64,000 nucleotides of DNA from Chaetomidium leptoderma (Eukaryota > Ascomycota > Sordariomycetes > Sordariales > Chaetomiaceae). The position numbers and the translations under genes were made by a program. Under the pieces are notes generated by a model that made no database searches, was not told where the DNA came from, and was given only the letters and a program-made list of their open reading frames with translations. Below are positions 1-10,888 of the stretch, in pieces. The DNA is taken from the NCBI GenBank assembly GCA_033296705.1, contig MU856842.1, positions 1 through 64,000 of the forward strand, in the 5' to 3' direction. Positions within the stretch are counted from its first letter, which is position 1. Every line of letters starts with the position of its first letter.

Positions 1-46
1 CCCCCCCCCTTCGTCTCGCATCACAACTGACATGGCTGCCTTTTAG

Positions 47-399
47 GCGCACTGGTGTACTACCTCCGGCATATCCTCCGCGACTACTCGGACCCCGTCG
101 CCACGACCATCCTCCGCAACGTCGCCCTCGCCATGACGGACCCCGACAGCCGCGTTCTCATCTCGGAGCAGCTCAACCCCGACGTGGCGAGCATGGGCGG
201 CCCGCCGCCGCTGTATGCGGCCTTCAAGGACTTTTCCATGCTCTCCATTGGCGGCAAGGAGCGGTCGCTGCAGCAGTTTGCTGCCGTGGCCGATGCCGCT
301 AGCCTAAGGGTGTCTGGGGTGTTTAGGGACGGCGCGACGTCGCACGCCGTTGTTGAGCTTGCGCTCAAGGAGAGTGGACAAGAGGATTTGGTTCAATGA
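47..399 (+). CDS. O-methyltransferase (COMT-like, fungal secondary metabolism type), last exon only
   Basis: The final exon of a class I SAM-dependent O-methyltransferase begins after an intron acceptor (ttttag, 41-46); the rest lies outside the window. The translated part opens with a YYLRHIL-RDYSD segment, which matches the block around the catalytic base of plant COMT and fungal polyketide O-methyltransferases, followed by the conserved 'SRVLISEQ' strand and a C-terminal 'AFKDFSMLSIGGKERS' segment typical of the substrate and SAM closing region. In the family the catalytic base is usually the His of an LHDW(S/P)D motif; here that position is Arg (codon 79-81), so activity is uncertain. Such enzymes methylate hydroxyl groups on polyketides and aromatic metabolites in the cytosol. 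The upstream neighbours that would reveal a biosynthetic cluster are not visible. Family call is firm; substrate unknown. Confidence 0.85.
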
Positions 400-713
400 G
401 AGGGCTGACTTGGAGGTTGTGATGGCCTAGCAGTTAGAATAACCTCTGGTGGTTGATATGTATTGATTTGGGAGCAAGCTGAACAGCAGAGGCTGAGTTG
501 ACTTTGCAGGGAGCACTGGAGGATCTGTCATTTCTTGGGTGTATGTGCCCCCTAGGTACCTAACTTACCTGCCTTGAGCTAGTAACGGCAGATTTTACAA
601 TACATGTAGACCATGGAACTTGTGGTTTTCCTCCACGATATTAACCCGACATAATACAAAGTTGACTCCTCAACCCCGGAAAGTCGTGTGGCCTAATCAC
701 TGACTTCCGAGCC
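400..713. other. Convergent 3' flank, no gene seen
   Basis: Space between the O-methyltransferase stop and the 3' end of the zinc-ribbon microprotein on the other strand. I see no ORF with coding character, only short CCTAGGTACC-type sequence and A/T patches that could serve as polyadenylation regions. Confidence 0.6.
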
Positions 714-860
714 CTACTTGTCTGTTGTTTTCTCTTCCTCTCCCTCTTCTTCCCCTCTCCCTCGCTTCTCTTCCTCTGCCTTGGGGTCGCAAAAAGGGCA
801 GATTTGGTTGCTGGAGATGGAGATGTTGCACTTGGGGCAGTTGACAATCTCGGCCGGCAT
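714..860 (-). CDS. 48-residue zinc-ribbon-like microprotein
   Basis: A short uninterrupted frame of 49 codons starts at ATG 860-858 in a good fungal start context (CACC-ATG) and stops at TAG 716-714. The first half holds two CxxC knuckles (Cys8-Pro-Lys-Cys11 and Cys21-Pro-Phe-Cys24), spaced 9 residues apart, which is the layout of a minimal zinc ribbon. The second half is almost only Glu, Lys, Arg and Gly, a charged tail ending in Lys. The frame is too short for most ORF cut-offs. I do not recognise a named family; the knuckles suggest Zn binding and perhaps contact with nucleic acid or protein, but that is inference. It lies tail-to-tail with the O-methyltransferase. It could instead be one exon of a longer gene, but no convincing upstream splice acceptor is needed because the start context is good. 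Confidence 0.5.
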   Translation of the reverse strand: MPAEIVNCPKCNISISSNQICPFCDPKAEEEKRGRGEEEGEEEKTTDK

Positions 861-1597
861 GGTGAGAGTGTGTTTGACTGCTGGTGGCCGGATCTTAGTG
901 GGTTGCCGGGTGTCTTGTTATGGAGGAGCTGTATGTGTCGTTGTTGAGTTGTATCTCATTCCGCGAGAGGGGAAAATGTGTTCGTCGGCTGGATTTTGGG
1001 AACGACTACTCTGGCTGTGGGCAGGGCATGATATGGTACCGAGGTATCTGGGAAGCGTGTGATAGGCAGCTGCTGGTTTTATAGCCACTACAGGGAGCAT
1101 TTCGCAACGTGGTTTTTCCGCTCTTCTTTGACGGATAGTTTCGGTGACGGAGAAGGAGCAGTTACAGACGAAGTTTCCAGAACAGATTCAAAGACCTCGA
1201 CAGGCCAGCCCTCGGGTTCTCCATACAAAGGGGTACGATATATTCTTAGGACGATGTGTTTGTGGATGTTGCCCCTGGAGCCATGTGGCACAATGTTTTG
1301 TTGTAGGCCGGGGTAGGCGTTCTTTGTTATTACCAACCTTGTCGTTTCAATATCCTGTGTTGTCATCAAAGGTGGTACTTTCTAGAGCTTTCAGGAGCTA
1401 CTAGTATGCCGCACAAATAGGTACTAAAACTACCTTACCCAGCAGTGGGACCCAAGGCAAAGGATATCTTCATATTTTGGGGTATAATAAATAATATATG
1501 AATCCCCCATTACCGCTAACGTCAACAATCACAACAATTCCAACTCCCAGAACCCAACCGTCCAAGATTGATAGTAGTAAACACAACCCGCCCAAGC
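861..1597. other. Intergenic: microprotein promoter and 3' flank of the cytochrome b561 gene
   Basis: Upstream region of the zinc-ribbon microprotein (minus strand) and downstream region of the DOMON-b561 gene. A very A/T-rich patch (about 1481-1500, TATAATAAATAATATATG) may act in 3' end formation of the b561 gene. Open frames here have no coding character. Confidence 0.5.
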
Positions 1598-3232
1598 TTA
1601 GTGGTAGTTGTGGTCATAGATGGTCAACTCATGCGTCCCATCCTCCTTCTCCGCCTTTTTCTTCGAGTATCTCCAGAGGCAAAAGTAAATCGGTACCAGG
1701 ATAATAACGAGGCCGAGGGCCAGCGCCATGTAGGCCAGAAGCAAGACCAGCTTGTGCTCCGACAGTTTGAGGCCCCTATAAAACCTCGTCAGCCACACAT
1801 GAACTCGAGCCGTCACTTCCAAAGCATGAAGACTTACAGCCCAACGTTAACCAGAAGAAGCACCCATATCACCCTGCAAACCCACCGGTGGATGCCTCCC
1901 AGCAGATGGGTGCTCTCAGGCGGCTCCTGGCCGCGTTTCTTGGCCGAACGCTTGATCCAGGACAGCGAAAGGCCCCAGACAAACATGACGGTCATGGCGA
2001 CGATGGTGAGCAAGCCGAGGACCTGGTGGCCGGTGCGGAACTGCTGAGTCTGTGGAGTAATAGCCATGCACGTCAGTGACTGGGCCTGAGCTAGTAATAA
2101 AACATCAAAGTAGAAAAAGGGGAAGGAAAATCGGCAAAAAGAACATACCGCAACATGCTCCCGACTAATAAGCACGCCCGGCACCATGGCGCCAATCACA
2201 AACGCAAAGTACACGCTCGCCGTGATGCCGTGCAGCCACGCCCACCGCCTCCCCATGGCGCCCGCGACGAGCGAGTCAAACGGCGCGACGGCGAGCGCCA
2301 CGATGGCGTACAGGATGCCGTGCGCCGTCGCGGCCTTGTTTTCGTCCTGGCGCAGGCGGCCGTCGTTGCCGACCATGGTGGCGCCCGACGATGCGTTGCC
2401 AGAGACGCCCGTGCTGCCGATGCCGCCGGGGCCCGTGGCTTTGATGAGGTCCATTGTGAATTTGCCTAGAACCGCGGCGGTTTAATCGTCAGCTATTTAT
2501 TACTGCTTTGGAGGAGTGGGTACGAACCGTAGGCGACGTGTCGCCGTATCCGGGCGTCTAGGTCGTCGGAGCTGAGGTCGAGGTCGGGGCCGACAGCAAA
2601 CATCATGGGCGAAGTCGAGTCGACTTTGATGGCGGTCTGGCAGCCGACGCAGGTGCCGTTGATAGTCATGTCGGCGTTGTCATCGATGCCGGAGTCGTGG
2701 AGGGTCACTTGGATGTTGGGCGACCAGACTGGCTCCGTGTTGCCTCTGCGTGATTGGTGTTAAAGGGGGTGGGAATTTATTTGACTGGAGTGGGATGGGA
2801 TGCTAAATTCTTACGTGGCTATCCGCGGGCTAACCGTGACGCCTGTAGTTGCGGTTTGGTGTTAGATTCATGAGCTGCCAGACAAGAGTAAGAGGGGACA
2901 GGTTTACCCTTGCGGTCCGCAGAAGCGTACATGACCAGCATCAGCGCATTTGGCATGGCGGTCCCGAACCCGATGGCGGTGTACTGGTACCAGTCTGGTG
3001 TCGAGACGTAGAAGTTGATGTCATCAGAGTCCGAGGGCAGGTTGATACTGATGATGCTGTTGCTCTCTGGGACAAAGAGTGTCGAGACAGCCGTCTGTGC
3101 GATGGTGAGTGGTAGTTGTGCCATGGTGCCTTTTCAGTGTTAGAACCTCGTCCTAGCTAGTAATAACTCTCACCCGGGTTCGAGGTGCGACTCACACAGG
3201 ATCAGGGCCGATGCCCGCGCGTTTAACAACAT
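1598..3232 (-). CDS. Secreted-side DOMON domain plus cytochrome b561 integral membrane protein
   Basis: Seven exons join in phase to 403 residues: 3232-3196, 3129-2908, 2842-2815, 2745-2528, 2465-2149, 2049-1838, 1775-1598. The start at 3232 gives a hydrophobic leader (MLLNARASALIL...), consistent with a signal peptide. Residues about 25-165 form a DOMON domain like the cytochrome domain of cellobiose dehydrogenase, with the block 'YTAIGFGTAMPNALM' that carries the heme-ligand Met region. The second half has about five membrane helices of a cytochrome b561, with His in four of them (HGILYA, HGITAS, GHQVLG, IHRWVC), the usual ligands for two hemes, and ends in a basic cytosolic tail (SKKK). 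Family knowledge: trans-membrane electron transfer from cytosolic ascorbate-like donors to an outside acceptor. Inference: it may feed electrons to extracellular redox enzymes or metal reduction. It is divergent from the TPR gene. Confidence 0.87.
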
Positions 3233-4364
3233 GATTGATTTTTGGACAAGTTGGCTCGTTGAGCAGCACCAAGCTCAGTATCACGCGAGAGGAACTTTCC
3301 AGAGGTTGGTGATGGTCGGGAGGGTTTGCACTTTGCAGTCGATTACAACGCGCAGTCAATCACGACCGCTGTGACTGCTTGCGAAATGTAGGTTTCCAAA
3401 TGATGAACTGGGAGTGAATGAGACGCCATACGGGATTTCATTTTCCACCACCATGCAGCCCCACGGCATTAAGACAGAAGGCTCGCTGCTCGGTGTGCCG
3501 GTGATGGCACGGGAGTGGGCGCGTAAAGGCTGCAGCGGTTCGTCGCCATTGGCGTCGGAAGCGCCCAACAACCGACGGCCAGCCAATCACTGCCAACAAG
3601 ATGTTGGCGGCGAGATAAAAATAATATCCAGACCGTTTCGGCACACACTCGAGTCTCACAGCATTTACAAGTAATTTGCCAGTGTCTGATAGGTTCATTT
3701 TGTGATGGTTGTGAATTGTGATGTGTGGAGAGCTTAAACGGAATGCCTTCCATCCATGTGATGAGTGGAAGGTTTATGTTTTCATTATTCTGTACAGGGT
3801 TAGGGTTTGACTTGCCTAATGTTGTTGCCTGCGGCTTTGGCTCATCGTCCCTGCATCTCAGCCCTGTTCGGTCCGTGATTTGATTTCAACGTCCCTCCTC
3901 CCTCACTGTCAAACCTGCCGCTTGTAGGAAATCCGTGCTTCATCCTCTCTCAATTGGCGCTGAAGCGTAACCACAACGAGCTGCTCCAACGTTCCAATGT
4001 CTACGGCACGGCACGTGATGTTCCGCCCGGATGGCCTCCTGGGACAAAACGAACCTCTCAGGGTTGTACTAGGGCTAAGGATGGGGTGACGGATTGAATC
4101 GGTCTGGTGTTGCGGCATCTTCCCGCACTACGTATCTGCTCTCTCTGTCCGGTGCTTCGAGCCGGCCCGGGAATCGAGGCGCGCCGATTGACTGTCGCTG
4201 ACTCGGCTTCCATCCGAGTCGAGCCCCTCGGCATCCAGAAATTCACGCCGCCTTGCAAATCGCCAATTGACCGTTGGCTGGCCCCCCCTTGCTCCCCGCT
4301 CGCTGCGCCGCCACGACCCGCCAATCGCGCATATCTCGGCCGACCTTCCCTCGAGCTGCCGAAG
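3233..4364. promoter_or_regulatory. Shared divergent upstream region of the b561 gene and the TPR gene
   Basis: About 1.1 kb between two divergently transcribed genes. Several frames stay open by chance on both strands (for example 3438-3753 and 4058-4642) but none has protein-like composition or splice logic. Nothing specific such as a clear TATA box was identified. Confidence 0.45.
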
Positions 4365-4711
4365 ATGCCCGGCAAAAAGAGGACGGAGCTCGACGACGAT
4401 GGTGAGCATGTCAATGGTTGTTCGCCCTCTCCGGCGGCGATGCCATCATTGACCCTGTCGCCGTCGCAGCCACTGGCCGCCACCAAAAAACCGCCAAAGA
4501 CAAAGGTTGCCCCGCAACCGCCGCCCTCGCAACAGGTGCTTGTAATCTGTAGGAATAAGTGCGCTTCCTTCCTACACTGCCCATATTGCAGTTCTTCCCA
4601 ATTGGTCATGCAGCTCGGCTCGGTCTGCCCCCCATCGGGCACGCACTCACCTTCTCGTTAAGAAATGCGTCCTCTGCCCTTGTGCTTCTCCTTCTCGCAC
4701 CCGCGCCGCCC

Positions 4712-4751
<40 letters not shown>

Positions 4752-7133
4752 CTCCATCTTGCCGGCAACTGACCCAAGCTCCCCAGGCACTGGCGATATA
4801 TATCGTCCTTCCACGGACCATGGCTCCAACTGCCACCCGAGATCCTCGAGACCATTGCGAACGCGAACTACAACACCCCGCGCCCGCGGCCCATCGACCC
4901 GGCCGTCTTCTTCGACCTGGTCAAGATTAGGCGCCTCGTCGACGACGCTACTAATCTCGCCGTCCGCGCTGCCAGCGGCGTGGCCTCGATTGGTCACGGG
5001 AGCCTTCACGGTGCCTCTCACCATGCGTCCTCACTAGGCTTCGGCTTCGGCCTCCGCCCGCCGCCACAGACGAAGCTCAGCGCGGAGAGGAAACACAGAA
5101 TGAGGGAGCAGGCAACCCAGAAGCTCATGGACGCATACCGGCTGGATGAGATTGCCTGCAGCGTAGCCACCATGCAGAGCGCCTCGTCCCTTGAGGAGGT
5201 GGCGTCCCTGGTGCTCCAACGCAACCCTCAAGACCCGGACGCCAAGTACGTCCATTTCTTCCACGAGAAGATCCCGAGCCGTCAGCTAGCCGAGTGCACC
5301 AGCCTGGCTCCGCTGAACGACATCATCGCCGCCAAGTCATCTGATCCAGAGCCCCTGAGGACAAGGGCCGTGGTGCGCGTCTTCAAGGGGGACTACCAAG
5401 GCGCTGTGGACGACCTGACGGAAGCGTTAAAATTGCACCGCCTGTATAAGCCGGCCCATGCGTCCCCAAAGGCGCCGCAGGAAACCCAGGTCTCGAAGCG
5501 GGAAGCGCATGGGGCTAGCCGAAGGCAGGAGGATGTCATTTTGAAGGCAGAAGACCAGCCGAGCAGCCTGGAGATGCAATTGCTCTTCCAAAGAGCCGGT
5601 GTTTACTTGGCTATTGCCCATCGCCATGTTGCGCCCGCACTTCCGGCAGACTCGGGCGCAACCAACGGGCATCCGAACGGTGGCGCCCGGAATGAAGTTG
5701 CGGAACAACATCCTCAGCCGGAACTGTCGCCGGCAGAAAAGGAAGCGCGGCGGAAGATGGCCGAGGCAAGGAAGCTTGTAAGACAGAATGCAAAGCGGGC
5801 ATTGCGCGACTACACGGCCTACCTCTCCCATTTCGAGTATTCCCCGGACTTGCCGATTGAGATCGCCGAGGACTTCACCCGCAAGGTGAACTCTGCCGTT
5901 AACGGCGTCAGGACACCGCGATCTCAGAGCTATCCATCAGGCCGCTCACCTCTGGCCAGCGAGAACAAGGAGGGGATAGCACCTCATCGCATTTTTGCGC
6001 TCTCCGATCTCTTCACATCGTCGCCCCCCTCTGGCCTCCCACCCTATCCCAGCACGGAACTGGTACCGGCTACTCGGGCCCCACCACCGTCCCCCGGCCC
6101 CGTGCAGACCACGACCGAGACATTAACATGTCATCCGCTTCTCACGGACGCACTTCACGCCCTACTGCTCTGCCACACCCTGATCCAGACATCAGCCAAG
6201 GAGCTGCTCCGCCACGCGTATATGGTGGCTCGCCTCGCGCGCCTCGCCGACGGCTATCCGGTGTTTCAGTCTAGCAGAAGTCCGGCTAGGGCCGACTGGA
6301 TCGAGGTGCTACGAGCAGGCGGCAATTGGATCCAGTTAGCCGGATCATGGGAGGACCTGTGCGCCCCAGCACCCCTTCCTCTTTTCCAGTCCACCGGAAA
6401 CGGCGCTACGCCTGTTCCCGTCTCCCTGCCGCCCCCCAAACAGAGGAAGGCACTCACCGCCCCGGGAACCGACAGCACAGCTACTAGCCCTGATTTCCCC
6501 ACGGCGTCAACTGACGACAAGCAACGCCAAGACCGCGTCCACCAGCAGGCCGTCCTCGACGCCATCGGCGACGACCGCGTTACGGATGGGTCGTCGCTCC
6601 GCCTGGCCATCCGCGCCCGCCAACTGCGCGCCGAACACGACTACCGCCTCGACAACGCCGTCGCTGCGCTGGACGCCAAGCTTATGCGTGGCGAGCTGGG
6701 CGCGTTGGGGGGTCCCGCCGAGGATGGCCCGGCTTCTATGACCTCGCCAGGTGCGGGTCCCGCGGCGATCGAGGGACTATCGACCTCTAGCGTCAACGGA
6801 AACTCCAACGGTAACAAGAGCAGTAAATCTGCTCCGGCGGCAGGTCAACTCAACGGCCGCCGCCGTGCCACGCCCTCCTCCTCTGTTCTTGACGAAGGGA
6901 GGGACTACCCCATTACCACCGAGCGTGCCAGCGCCATCGCTCGCTGGGTTATGGAAGCACTTCCGCCGAGTGCGGGGGATAGTGCCGGGGATGGGCTGCG
7001 CAAACGTAGAAAGAAGCCCGTTAAGAAGGTCGCTGCTGATGCGTCTGGGGGTTTGGCAGTGGGTGCTGGGGATTTGGAGGGTGAGGTGGAGGTGGAGGGT
7101 GGTGGGGTGGTTGAAGCTGCGACGCCTGCTTAA
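4365..7133 (+). CDS. Large TPR-containing protein of unknown function
   Basis: Two exons, 4365-4558 and 4787-7133, joined in phase across a GTGCGC...CCCCAG intron give 846 residues. The start (MPGKKRTEL) is followed by a Lys/Pro-rich leader; the joined segment 'NKHWRYISSFHGPWLQLPPEI' reads smoothly across the splice, which supports the model. Residues about 70-130 contain a conserved 'AVFFDLVKIRRLVDDATNLA' type helix. At about residues 250-285 a TPR-like pair of helices occurs ('LRTRAVVRVFKGDYQGAVDD'). The middle is a helical region with an 'EARRKMAEARKLVRQNAKRALRDY' basic stretch, and the C terminus is low complexity with a Lys/Arg patch (RKRRKK), a possible nuclear signal. I recognise the general type, a fungal TPR protein, but no defined function. 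The intron carries a 36-C run. Confidence 0.75.
4714..4749 (+). repeat. Poly(C) homopolymer, 36 bp, inside intron 1 of the TPR gene
   Basis: Thirty-six consecutive C on the plus strand, about 37 bp upstream of the 3' splice site (AG at 4785-4786). It extends the pyrimidine-rich stretch normally seen before an acceptor. Such a long run is prone to length change and to sequencing error; being intronic it does not shift the reading frame. Confidence 0.95.
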
Positions 7134-7266
7134 GAGAAGGCGGTCGACATTGTAGCGCTGTAGCGTTGTAGCGCTATAGAGACTGTAGCAGTGCAGGTAG
7201 CGTCATGTATATATCTCAACAAGCGTCTATCCTGATGAGGTCGGTGAGGTGGACTCGAAGTAACTA

Positions 7267-9120
7267 TCACCTTGGTTCTTGCGCGAGAGGCGCCCCTTCC
7301 GTTGCCCTGACTGTTGCCTTTCCCGCCATCTCAGAGTCAGGCTGCTGATTAGTCTCCACCGGCAAATCGTCCCTCCGTATTGCCCATCCCCCAGACCACC
7401 CAATCCACCCAGTCTCCCTCGGCCCGCGCGCGAGACACACGATCAGGGCAAAGGCGATAAAGGCGACTGCGGCCACCGACGTTAGCAAAAGCCAACCAAG
7501 GCAACGGTTCGACTGCGGATTATGAACTTACTGCTGCAACTCCCGCTATACACCCACCCTCCCTGAGCATACAGCCTGTTGCCCACCGCGGTCCCCGTCA
7601 ACTGCCCCGCAAAAGCGGCAATCATGTAGGCGGTATTGACCCTGTTTCTCGCCAGGGGCTGGATGCCGTAGATGGCCGCGCGATTCCCAATCTGCGTGAA
7701 CTGTGACCCGAGATCGATGGTGATCGCCTGGACCACGGGGCCCGCGACGTGAAACGAGCCCAGAAACGTCCCGACAACAACACCCACAAGCTCCACCGTC
7801 AACCCCATCAGCGCCGACACCAGCGGCACCACCTTGTCGATCACCAGCCTGCTGTACACGGGCGCCGCCACGATCACCACCACCCCGATCAACCCAAACA
7901 GCCCCACCACGTCACTCCCATACTCAAACGGCGGACTCGCCAGCAAGAAGCTCAACGTCGTCCAGTACGACGTAAACACGGCACTCAACAAAAACGCCAC
8001 CACGGCCGCCTGGAACAGCAACGGCTCCGTCACCAACAACCGCCCAATGCCCGCCAGCAACCCAACATACGCCCTCCACCCGATCATCCCACCAACACCA
8101 TTATTACTAGTACTACCCAGAAGAGGATTCTTGCTCGGATAATCTGGCATCCAGACATACAGCAGCGCCACCACCAGCCACTGCACGCCGAGGCCAAACC
8201 AGTAGATATTCCGCCAGTCGGCCGTGTGCGCGGCCAGGACGCCCGACAGGAGGCGCGCGACGAGCAGGCCCAGCGACAGGCCCGACACGACGATGGCGAG
8301 GGCGCTGGCGCGGCGGTGGGGCGGGGCCAGGTCGCCGACTAGTGGCAGCAGGAGTTGGGGTGTCACGGTGGTGGCGCCGGTGAGGAAGGAGATGGTTGTG
8401 AAGAGGGGGAGGGAGGTGGTTAGGCAGAGGGTTAGCCACTTTTTTTTTTTTGGCATCATCATTAGTATCAAATCATGTGGGAGTTATTGTTTGTTGGTGG
8501 GCGGGGGGGAGGGAGGGAGGGGCTTACGAGGGTTGCGGTGAAGGCGACCAGGGCGAGGATGAAGGGCCGGCGGGGGAGGATGTCGCCTAGCGGGCAGATC
8601 AGCAAGAGGCCGCTGGCGTAACCGGCTTGCATGAGCGTGGCGACCGAGGAGGCTTTTTCAAAGGTGGTGTCGAACGTGTCGGCTATCCGGTTGAGGATGG
8701 CTTGGTTGTAGTAGAGGTTGGAGACTGTGAAGCAGGATGCCTGGGGGGGAGCTATCGCGTTAATTTATCTTTTTGAGAAGGGATGCTTCATTTCACATGC
8801 TTTTTGATATTGGGACTTACAAAACCAAACAGTAGGTTCAGCCAGATGGTGAATTTGGGAGGGTTCTCGGGGTCGTAGCGGGCCGGCTTGGGCTTCCAAT
8901 TCCATAGTCGTCGGACGGTAGTCCATTTTCCCGTCTTTGATGCGCCCGCGGTCTCGCAATGGTCAATGTCGTCTTGATTCGGTTTTGTCTCCCCCTCAGA
9001 GTCCTGAGTTATTCCGCCCCCTGATCGCGGAGTTGCTTTTCCGTCATCGAACCCAGGAGATAACTCAGGCTGAGGTTCATCGCTAGTCGCGTGAGATTGT
9101 TGCGTTTTCTCATTCGACAT
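7267..9120 (-). CDS. MFS transporter (DHA1-like efflux type, 12 helices)
   Basis: Four exons (9120-8821, 8740-8528, 8438-7532, 7466-7267), all with GT-AG borders and matching phases, give 539 residues. The first 85 residues are hydrophilic (cytosolic). The helical part begins at 'KFTIWLNLLFGFASCF' and shows alternating hydrophobic segments: about six before and six after a short loop. The sequence 'GDILPRRP' after helix 2-3 resembles MFS motif A, and 'SGLSLGLLVARLLSGVLA' resembles the helix-5 drug-antiporter motif C region. The gene type is an H+-coupled small-molecule exporter of the plasma membrane or vacuole; the substrate cannot be told. The style is like bacterial YnfM/YgaY permeases, and such genes in fungi are sometimes acquired, but introns here show it is domesticated. 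It converges with the TPR gene, 133 bp apart. Confidence 0.87.
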
Positions 9121-10259
9121 ACTCCCTTATTTAGTTGGTTACTTCTTCCGCGAGATAAACTTGCAGGACTCGGAGAGGGGTCGGGATGGTGGGAAGAAAG
9201 AGGACAGCCCGAGCCGGCGTTGAGCGGATCACGGCGGCCGATGAACGGCAGTGGCAGGTGGATAGCGGCCTTGGCGTGCTTTGAGGTTCGCGTCTCAGTG
9301 GGCCCTGTCTGTGGGAAGACTTGTCGGGATTGGGGTCAGAGGCCTGCTGTGGAATCAAGAAACCGGCGGGAACTTGAATGAGTTGAAGTCACGGCATGAG
9401 ACGGATAAGGAAACGAGGGGATGTTGTGTAATTCGACGGCTTGGTTGTGTTTTTCTTCTGTATGCACAGTCATAGCGCGGAAGTCCGTTGACGCCATCGT
9501 TCGTCCGGGCAATATTGCTCCCTGCTCTTCGGTGCGGTTCGGCCATAACACGGAGCACATTAATGACCTACAGTTTATACCCGCCCGACTGTGGAAAGCA
9601 ATGCCACGGACCCATTATATGCATAAACAAACGCAACCATGGTCAGAACACGTACTACGCTGAGATCAGGATGGTTAAACAGGGTCACAAGGAAGTCTCA
9701 CAAATAGTCAAATGCTGAGTCAGAGCTCAAATGACGGGGTTGAGTGAATGATGCACAACCTACATATAAGGAGCCGTAGATGAGGGGAGCGGGAGGTACC
9801 AAATGCATAATGGTGTTGTCGGTCACCACAAGCTTTATTACCAAGTCCGTCAACTCGTCGACATCGGCCTTGACTCGGAGCGCTCCAGAGTCGACCAAAC
9901 TGCTGGTTCAGCTTCTCCACTAAGTTGCATGATTCCATGGATTGAGTATCAATTTTTTTCAGCAACATCAGTTCCAGGTCCCTGACGAAACTGGAATTGT
10001 GTTGGTATCTTGCCATCTCTTCAAAAAGCTAAAGATGCAGTGGCAGTTCACAAACTCCGTCACGCTACCCGATGTCGGTCTTCCGCCCTCCAAGGGTTGG
10101 TTGCCAGGGGCTTGCTGAGGGGCGGTTGGTATTGGCACCGCGTCTGGAGTAATCATCATTCATGTTCATCGGCGAGAGGAACGGGTTGCGGGTCGGTGGG
10201 CGAAGAAGAAGTTTTGGGATGATTTTGGTATTATCGTCGAGACAAAGGTACGAGAACGT
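9121..10259. other. Intergenic, upstream of the MFS gene; no gene seen
   Basis: About 1.1 kb with short chance frames on both strands (for example 9336-9560, 9720-10016). None shows a domain, signal peptide or consistent splicing. It includes the promoter of the MFS transporter near 9121-9300. Confidence 0.5.
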
Positions 10260-10640
10260 TTGTTTGGGAACAATAGATTGAATAGCAACCCGAAAATAAA
10301 ACCTTCGAGGATCTCGACTTCGCCTAGGAGTGCCAAAACGACCTTCTTTACCATCCACCACTAAATACTTCCACCTTTTCATAAATATATTGTTTTTCTC
10401 CCTCCAAGCACTTCTCCATCATCCTATACATGGTCCTTAAGACAATAGTGCCAGTCACATTTCTTTCGAGAACAATAAGTTGGACGGCGACCCGAAAATA
10501 AATTCTTCGCGCATCTCGGCTTCTTCTGGAAGTGAGCAACTTTCTTTACCATCTTCCTCCAACCACTTCCGCCTTCCCACAGATCTTTTGTTTCTCCCTC
10601 CAAACGATTTTTCATCATCATCTACACCACCGACATCCCC
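10260..10640. repeat. Diverged tandem duplication, unit about 180-190 bp
   Basis: Two neighbouring segments share a collinear series of words: 'GCGACCCGAAAATAAA'-like (10281-10300 and 10489-10505), 'GAGGATCTCGACTTC' versus 'GCGCATCTCGGCTTC', 'CTTCTTTACCATC' (about 10342 and 10540), 'TTCTCCCTCCAA' (about 10395 and 10591), and 'CATCATC' near the end of each. Identity is patchy, with many substitutions and indels. On the minus strand both copies give related broken peptides (MVKKV... ; RRSRD.RR.YFRVA). This looks like an old tandem duplication of a lost coding sequence. Confidence 0.55.
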
Positions 10641-10888
10641 AAGCCCATAGCCAACCTATGGTATTGAGACCACATCGGTGAGCAGCACGTATTTTTGCGC
10701 AAGAAAAAAAAGACTATAAGTGGTTCTCACTTCCACTGTTGATAAAATATTATTGTACTAATTCTGCGAGGCTACGACAGATCGGGTCCTTAGAAAACAT
10801 CTACTGCGTTACCATCAAGACTCTAAGCTCGTCGACACAACGGGAAGACATCGCCACACCAGACAGACACATCGAAACCCGAGAACAG

